Shown here one piece after another: positions 15,814 through 19,313 of a DNA stretch of 19,313 nt; the first letter of the stretch is position 1, and every line of letters starts with the position of its first letter. The translations under genes and the position numbers were made by a program. The stretch lies in NCBI GenBank assembly GCA_046728115.1, contig JBKPDW010000425.1, positions 1 through 19,313 of the forward strand, given 5' to 3'. The notes beneath the pieces are model-generated. The model had not been told where the DNA came from. It was given only the letters and a program-made list of their open reading frames with translations, and did no database searches. This stretch comes from CAVSWN01 sp046728115 (GTDB lineage Bacteria; Acidobacteriota; Vicinamibacteria; Vicinamibacterales; CAVVIG01).

Positions 15814-15851
15814 GCGGCGCGAGCGCGGTGATCGGTTCTCAGGATCGAAGG
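15814..15851 (+). repeat. 38-bp direct repeat, copy 1
   Basis: Matches 16458-16495 at 37 of 38 positions (A at 15841 against G at 16485). It begins GCGGCGCGAGCGCGGTGATC. The match stops abruptly at both ends. It lies just before the acetyltransferase gene. Confidence 0.85.
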
Positions 15852-15903
15852 GTATCTGAACCTAATGGATGTCGGGTCCGGTTGCTGGCGGGGAGAGACA
15901 GAT

Positions 15904-16419
15904 GTGGTGACGATCCGTCCTGAGATAGCCGCAGATGTTCCCCGCGTCCGCAGCGTTAACGAGATGGCGTTCGGTCAGCCAGCGGAGGCCAAGCTGGTCG
16001 ATCGCCTACGAAGTGCGTGCGCTGAGGCCTTGTCGTTGGTGGCCGACGACGAAGGAACCGTCGTGGGCCACATCCTGTTTACTCCCGTGGTGGTCGACAG
16101 CGCGGGGCGTCCCATCGTCGGCATGGGATTAGCGCCGCTGGCCGTCATTCCGGATAGGCAGCGTGAAGGCATTGGCTCGCAGCTCGTGCGGCGTGGCCTT
16201 GATATCCTGCGCGACCGTGGGTGTCCTTTTGTGGTCGTCGTCGGCCATGCCGAGTACTACCCGCGGTTCGGTTTTGAGCGGGCATCCAGCCGCGGATTGG
16301 CAAGCCAGTGGGAGGGAATCCCCGAGGCCGCGTTCATGGTTGTAACACTTGACGCGGATGCCATGACTGGAATCTCTGGCGTGGCCAGGTACCGAGACGA
16401 GTTCAACGAGCTGGCATGA
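15904..16419 (+). CDS. GNAT N-acetyltransferase (YhbS-like)
   Basis: A protein of about 171 residues with a complete GNAT fold. TIRPEIAADVPRVRSVNEMA opens it, followed by AFGQPAEAKLVDRLR and LVADDEGTVVGHILFTPV. The acetyl-CoA motif is GLAPLAVIPDRQREGIGSQL, with the R/Q-x-x-G-x-G loop. Then come VVVVGHAEYYPRFGFERAS and a C-terminal ARYRDEFNE. The YYPRFGF segment is typical of the YhbS-type group. The substrate is unknown. I favour the GTG at 15904 because GGGGAG lies about eight bases upstream and relatives start right before TIRPE; an in-frame ATG at 15865 is the alternative. The gene is flanked by two copies of a 38-bp repeat, suggesting it was inserted or mobilised. Confidence 0.88.
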   Translation: MVTIRPEIAADVPRVRSVNEMAFGQPAEAKLVDRLRSACAEALSLVADDEGTVVGHILFTPVVVDSAGRPIVGMGLAPLAVIPDRQREGIGSQLVRRGLDILRDRGCPFVVVVGHAEYYPRFGFERASSRGLASQWEGIPEAAFMVVTLDADAMTGISGVARYRDEFNELA

Positions 16420-16457
16420 TTCGCCACGCTAGTCGATCACCCCACCTTCGTGATTTT

Positions 16458-16495
16458 GCGGCGCGAGCGCGGTGATCGGTTCTCGGGATCGAAGG
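16458..16495 (+). repeat. 38-bp direct repeat, copy 2
   Basis: Second copy of the repeat at 15814-15851, with a single mismatch. Read on the minus strand it encodes LRSREPITALAP inside an open frame that ends at 16429; in copy 1 the same reading has a TGA in place of the CGA codon for the Arg before EPIT. This suggests both copies derive from the 3' end of one coding sequence, perhaps a transposase. Confidence 0.85.
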
Positions 16496-16672
16496 AGTGT
16501 CGAGAAGACGCGACCGACGTCGAGCTGGCGCTGCTGAATCATTCGATGGACACTCGCAAGCACCGCGTGCGTGTCAGCGCCACGTTGGGATCGGTTCCCC
16601 CCGCAGACCTTGCGCGTTGTCCAGAAAGCACATCGCGAAAAACTCCGATCACACATAGTGATAAACGCTACC

Positions 16673-16679
16673 AGGAGGT
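16673..16679 (+). promoter_or_regulatory. Strong Shine-Dalgarno site
   Basis: AGGAGGT seven bases before ATG 16687. It decides the start of the DUF2934 gene against the in-frame ATG at 16450 and the GTG at 16684. Confidence 0.8.
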
Positions 16680-16686
16680 ATTTGTG

Positions 16687-16896
16687 ATGGTCAGAAACAA
16701 CGCGTTACCGGCGTCGACGATGGTGTCCGTCGAGGACATCGCTAAGCGCGCCTACGAATTGTACCTGGAGCGCGGCCGCGCTGACGGGTTTGATCGTGAG
16801 GATTGGCTTCGAGCGGAGCGTGAGCTCAAAGCACCGTCACACGATTCTCATACCGGCGCTCCGGGCGACGATCGAGGCACGATGAGGCACGCATAG
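16687..16896 (+). CDS. DUF2934 family small protein
   Basis: A 69-residue protein. The DUF2934 core is SVEDIAKRAYELYLERGRAD followed by GFDREDWLRAERELKA, a short helical module with the invariant Ala-Tyr, ERGR and DW-x-x-AE positions. Its function is not known; such genes are frequent in Acidobacteriota and Proteobacteria, often near stress or redox genes. The start is the ATG at 16687, with a near-perfect AGGAGGT at 16673-16679 seven bases upstream; an adjacent in-frame GTG is too close to that site, and a longer frame from 16450 runs through the 38-bp repeat and is not credible. The tail after the domain is polar and probably disordered. Confidence 0.85.
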   Translation: MVRNNALPASTMVSVEDIAKRAYELYLERGRADGFDREDWLRAERELKAPSHDSHTGAPGDDRGTMRHA

Positions 16897-17117
16897 TCGA
16901 CAGCGGCGAGAGGATCGATCCTTCACAGTCTCATGTCGAGCGGCGAATCGGGCCTGAGCAGTGTCGAGGCCGCACGGCGTCGTCGCGTTCACCCGTGTCT
17001 CGCCGGCGCAGAAGACAGACCGTCTGGAGCATTTCCCGTCGCTCCAACGTGTGCACAACGGGACAGACGGCGTCCGGGTCCATGTCGTATCGTCAGCGCT
17101 GTAAGAGAGGATAATGT

Positions 17118-17390
17118 ATGCCTTCGGCAGTCGCGACCGCATCTGCAGCGCCGGAGCTACGCTCGGCGATCCGGCTCCCCCGAAATGCGGCTCGTCCGGA
17201 CGCAACGATCCGGGCGGCAACGCCGAGCGCGGTCGTCGCAAGCGGCCGTGGACGGCAAATGCTCGGTTGGCTCGAGGACGCGGGCCTGTTGCTGCTGCTC
17301 GCGCTCGCGTTTCCTCTGGTGGTTCTTGTCGTGGGCACGCCGGTGGCGCTCGTCGTGCGCCTGCTGATCGAGATCGGCCGTCGATGGTAG
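17118..17390 (+). CDS. Small single-pass membrane protein, uncharacterised
   Basis: A 90-residue protein with an Ala/Arg-rich polar first half and one strongly hydrophobic segment (AGLLLLLALAFPLVVLVVGT and on to about residue 83), ending with a basic IGRRW tail. It is not recognised as a named family. GAGG lies about eight bases before the ATG. The Leu/Val-rich helix in a clean frame and the position in a row of small plus-strand genes support it as real. The 221 bases before it and the 213 after it show no other credible gene. Alternative frames here are low-complexity Arg-rich shadows. Confidence 0.55.
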   Translation: MPSAVATASAAPELRSAIRLPRNAARPDATIRAATPSAVVASGRGRQMLGWLEDAGLLLLLALAFPLVVLVVGTPVALVVRLLIEIGRRW

Positions 17391-17603
17391 TGACGATACC
17401 CGTCGCCGCCGTGTCAAGGCTGCGACGCCGTCCATCGAAGCTTCGCCAGCGGCCTTCCGGACACAGGCGGGTCTCATGGGATTCCTCGGTCGTTCATCAC
17501 GACGCTCAGCGGTCCCGTTGATCTTGAGCGGGAGCGAGCTGGTGTATTCTTCAATGACGCGGCCGTATGAGCTCGTTTTTGATCACGAAAAGGAAGTTGC
17601 TCG

Positions 17604-17864
17604 ATGGCGCCAACACAACCCCGGCACGATGACATCATCATTCGCCGCCGATTCGGCGAGCACGCGTCGACGCACGCGGTGAAACAACTCTACGCCGTCA
17701 CCTACCCCGGGCATACCGACCTCGGTGTAGAACACGAGATTTATGGCGAAGCCGAGGCAGTGGCGCTCGAGCTGGCACAAAGGCAAGGGCGCTCGGTGTG
17801 GTATGAGGAGAATCCTCAGAGCGGGAGGCGAACGCTTGTAAAGAGTTTCAGGGACTCCGATTAA
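17604..17864 (+). CDS. Small uncharacterised protein
   Basis: An 86-residue soluble protein. The first 25 residues are polar and basic. A compact alpha/beta-looking stretch follows: VKQLYAVTYPGHTDLGVEHE, then EAEAVALELAQRQGRSVWYE and a terminal RTLVKSFRD. The strand / helix (EA-x-x-LA) / strand layout recalls small DUF2188-like proteins, but this is only a resemblance. The ATG at 17604 has AAGGAAG about seven bases upstream. It is followed after 36 bases by the next small gene on the same strand, so the two are probably cotranscribed. Confidence 0.6.
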   Translation: MAPTQPRHDDIIIRRRFGEHASTHAVKQLYAVTYPGHTDLGVEHEIYGEAEAVALELAQRQGRSVWYEENPQSGRRTLVKSFRDSD

Positions 17865-17900
17865 GTCATCCGTCTGAAGCGAAGCCTGAGGGAGGAACCA

Positions 17901-18122
17901 ATGGCAATTCGCAAGGCCGCACGGAACAACCGTTCGCAGACAGCGGCGAAACAGACATCCGCTCCTACCACGCGTCTCAGCCGCGGACCAGTCGATGCGC
18001 CGGGGAAGCGTCATAGGAAACCGCCGCCTCAAGAGTCGCTCGACGACCGGATGGGCGAGCCGCGAGGCAAACAGATGGGACAAAAGAGCATGAAGACCGG
18101 CTGGCGCGGCTCACGAGGCTAG
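17901..18122 (+). CDS. Small basic protein, uncharacterised
   Basis: A 73-residue, highly basic, Cys-free protein (MAIRKAARNNRSQTAAKQTS start; SMKTGWRGSRG end), rich in Arg, Lys, Pro, Gln and Ser, and likely disordered or nucleic-acid associated. It is not recognised as a family. A very good ribosome site (GGGAGG, five to six bases before ATG) is the strongest evidence that it is translated. It comes 36 bases after the preceding small gene. The 199 bases after it, up to the next start, show no gene. Confidence 0.55.
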   Translation: MAIRKAARNNRSQTAAKQTSAPTTRLSRGPVDAPGKRHRKPPPQESLDDRMGEPRGKQMGQKSMKTGWRGSRG

Positions 18123-18321
18123 CTCGGACCAGCGCCCCTCCTCGCAGGCCTTCACCGCCCCGGCTGCAGCCTCACCGGCGTATCCAGCCTAAACACGAGG
18201 ACATTTTCCGCCGGGACGCAAACATCGCGTCCTCTCGGAACACCTGGGCGCCCGCGCCGCCTTCCGCGTCGACGCCGCCGCCAATCGCTTTTCTCCAGGC
18301 TCCAGAACGCACGAGTCGAAT

Positions 18322-18843
18322 ATGAACGACACACGACGACCCTCGGTTCCGACATCGACAGCTCCCGAGCGCGGTAGCGCACCCCTCAGCCGGAGGCGTC
18401 ACCGGCCTCGTCGTTCCTGGCTGCACGAGCACTCGCTCAGTCTGCTGCTCGGCAGCATGGTGGTGGCGTTGCTCCTGCTGTACCGGCGCGCGGATCCCAC
18501 GACACACCTCGGGTCGTTTTACGGCAATGCCGCGGCGGACTGGCTTGGCTCGTTCGTGACCGTCGTGGCCACAAAGTTCTGGTTCGAGAGAGGCTCGTCT
18601 GAGAGCCGCGTGCCTTCCGCGCCGCGCGGCACCAGTCCAAGATTTCTGCACGAACACTCCCTCACGGTAGTGCTCGTACTGACCTGGATTGGCTGGATTT
18701 GGTGGTACGTGCAGATTGACCCGAACGGAAAGTCGGGTCAGGTGGTCGGCAATATCGTCTCAGAGTGGAGTCAGATCCTCTCCCTCGTCTGGTTCACCAA
18801 GTACCTCCTCGAGAAGGGGTCGCGAGAGAGCCGTCACGAGTAG
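18322..18843 (+). CDS. Membrane protein with internal duplication
   Basis: A 173-residue protein with a 32-residue basic, Pro/Ser-rich start and two homologous units. Unit 1 (33-96) begins WLHEHSLSLLL and ends KFWFERGSSESR. Unit 2 (108-171) begins FLHEHSLTVVL and ends KYLLEKGSRESR. Each holds two hydrophobic segments with GN-x-x-x-(D/E)W between them, so about four membrane helices are expected. The unit resembles the small membrane proteins grouped as DUF6766 (loop plus terminal RGSxES motif), an assignment made from memory and not certain. Function is unknown. The ribosome site before the ATG is weak. It is convergent with the broken Rieske/ferritin-like gene. Confidence 0.75.
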   Translation: MNDTRRPSVPTSTAPERGSAPLSRRRHRPRRSWLHEHSLSLLLGSMVVALLLLYRRADPTTHLGSFYGNAAADWLGSFVTVVATKFWFERGSSESRVPSAPRGTSPRFLHEHSLTVVLVLTWIGWIWWYVQIDPNGKSGQVVGNIVSEWSQILSLVWFTKYLLEKGSRESRHE

Positions 18844-18914
18844 CGGCGGTCAGTCGTGCAGGCGACGCTCAAGCTGGGATTTATGATCAGGCTCATTACC
18901 GTAACGGTGGGATG

Positions 18915-19109
18915 GCAAAGGATTGAGTCGACTAGAACGCTGCGCACTACCTCGGTAGCTTCCGGGTTGCGGGCCGGACTCAAGCGAGTACAGCGCACAC
19001 AGATAGGGCGGGAGCGTGAAGTGTTCGAGTTCAATCGCCCCGCCACGCCGCCCACCAGTAACGCGGACCCGGGTGGCACCTCGCTGATGCGGAATTCGTT
19101 ATTTGCCAT
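18915..19109 (-). pseudogene. Rieske / ferritin-like chimeric remnant
   Basis: From the ATG at 19109, with AGGAG about ten bases upstream, the frame reads MANNEFRISEVPPGSALLVG, the usual N-terminus of small Rieske 2Fe-2S ferredoxins. Before the Cys-x-His ligands it runs into AIELEHFTLPPYLCALYSLE (from 19038 in another frame), the helix start of ferritin-like proteins of the VioB/RebD iminophenyl-pyruvate dimer synthase type. A further frame change gives NPEATEVVRSVLVD (from 18971), the next ferritin helix, whose E-M-L-H metal motif is lost. No Rieske cluster motif and no intact di-iron site remain. This looks like a deletion that joined two neighbouring genes, followed by decay. Confidence 0.7.
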
Positions 19110-19113
19110 GGTC

Positions 19114-19313
19114 TCAGGCTCCTTTCGCCGCAGTTGCGACCGCTGCGGACTGAGTGAGCCAAGTGTCGAAACGCGTTTCGCCAAGTCGGGCGTCTTTGCC
19201 GGGGAGTAGCGTTCGCTCACCGACCTCCGCGCCGGCGTATCGCGCGTGTGGGTCGGCGATGACTTCGCGGGGATCTTTGAGGGTGGCCAAGCGCCGCCGG
19301 ACTAGTTCATCCA
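19114..19313 (-). CDS. C-terminal part of an unidentified protein (runs off window)
   Basis: Sixty-six sense codons without a stop on the minus strand, entering from the right edge and ending at TGA 19114-19116. The peptide contains ATLKDPREVIADPHARYAGA, EVGERTLLPGKDARLGETRF and an Ala-rich end. Composition is that of a real coding region, with GC-rich third positions. I do not recognise the family. It ends four bases before the ATG of the Rieske/ferritin remnant, whose ribosome site overlaps its last codons, so the two formed an operon. Confidence 0.5.
   Translation of the reverse strand, partial: DELVRRRLATLKDPREVIADPHARYAGAEVGERTLLPGKDARLGETRFDTWLTQSAAVATAAKGA

Noticed and set aside
16933..17100. 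A GLSSVEAARRR segment resembling the N-terminus of P-type cation ATPases
   Set aside because: Only about 11 residues match and the following residues do not fit; chance similarity in an Arg-rich frame is likely.
18856..19209. A 117-codon plus-strand frame
   Set aside because: It is the antisense of the Rieske/ferritin remnant and has no coding features of its own.
1..19313. CRISPR arrays, tRNA or rRNA genes
   Set aside because: No regularly spaced repeats, no tRNA-like TTCRA arms in a cloverleaf setting and no rRNA-like stretches were noticed by reading.

Overview
The window is about 19.3 kb of GC-rich DNA (roughly 60-65% G+C by eye) from a Gram-negative bacterium. A TolC-type outer-membrane channel with a signal peptide implies two membranes. 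The gene content (B12-type radical SAM protein, DUF2934 protein, cytidylate kinase-like protein, tandem DUF3237 genes, DHA2/HlyD/TolC efflux) resembles soil Acidobacteriota such as Vicinamibacteria-like lineages. That placement is inference from gene content; there is no rRNA, tRNA or phylogenetic marker here.

Layout. 2-745 (+) is the C-terminal part of a radical SAM protein that enters from the left. 792-7508 is almost entirely on the minus strand: a cupin, a small SAM-dependent methyltransferase, two adjacent DUF3237 paralogues, a glyoxalase-fold (VOC) protein, an FAD/NAD(P) disulfide-oxidoreductase-like flavoprotein and a three-part MOSC / ferredoxin-reductase / 2Fe-2S fusion. Most of these look like small-molecule redox or detoxification genes. 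7967-13132 (+) is a compact tripartite efflux operon: DHA2 inner-membrane pump, cytidylate kinase-like protein, TolC-type channel and HlyD/EmrA-type adaptor. 13348-15048 (-) is a full-length phosphoglucomutase (pgm). 15067-15870 holds mobile-element debris: a 127-bp element with perfect 20-bp inverted ends, a decayed integrase-core transposase and one copy of a 38-bp direct repeat. 15904-18843 (+) carries a GNAT acetyltransferase and a row of small accessory proteins (DUF2934, one-helix membrane protein, two uncharacterised small proteins, an internally duplicated membrane protein). The right edge (minus strand) has a broken Rieske/ferritin-like gene and the C-terminal end of an unidentified ORF.

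The most striking general property is how many gaps hold gene remnants readable only across frames. They are a LysR regulator N-terminus (1299-1531), an alpha/beta-hydrolase C-terminus (about 5430-5607), a DUF427 C-terminus abutting a LuxR recognition-helix fragment (7552-7925), a transposase (15332-15625) and a Rieske/ferritin-like chimera (18915-19109). Together with the repeats this suggests a region subject to repeated insertion, deletion and decay. I did not find an obviously new defence or biosynthetic system. The best candidates for follow-up are the kinase-like gene inside the efflux operon, the inverted-repeat element next to pgm, the 38-bp repeats flanking the acetyltransferase, and the Rieske/ferritin fusion scar.
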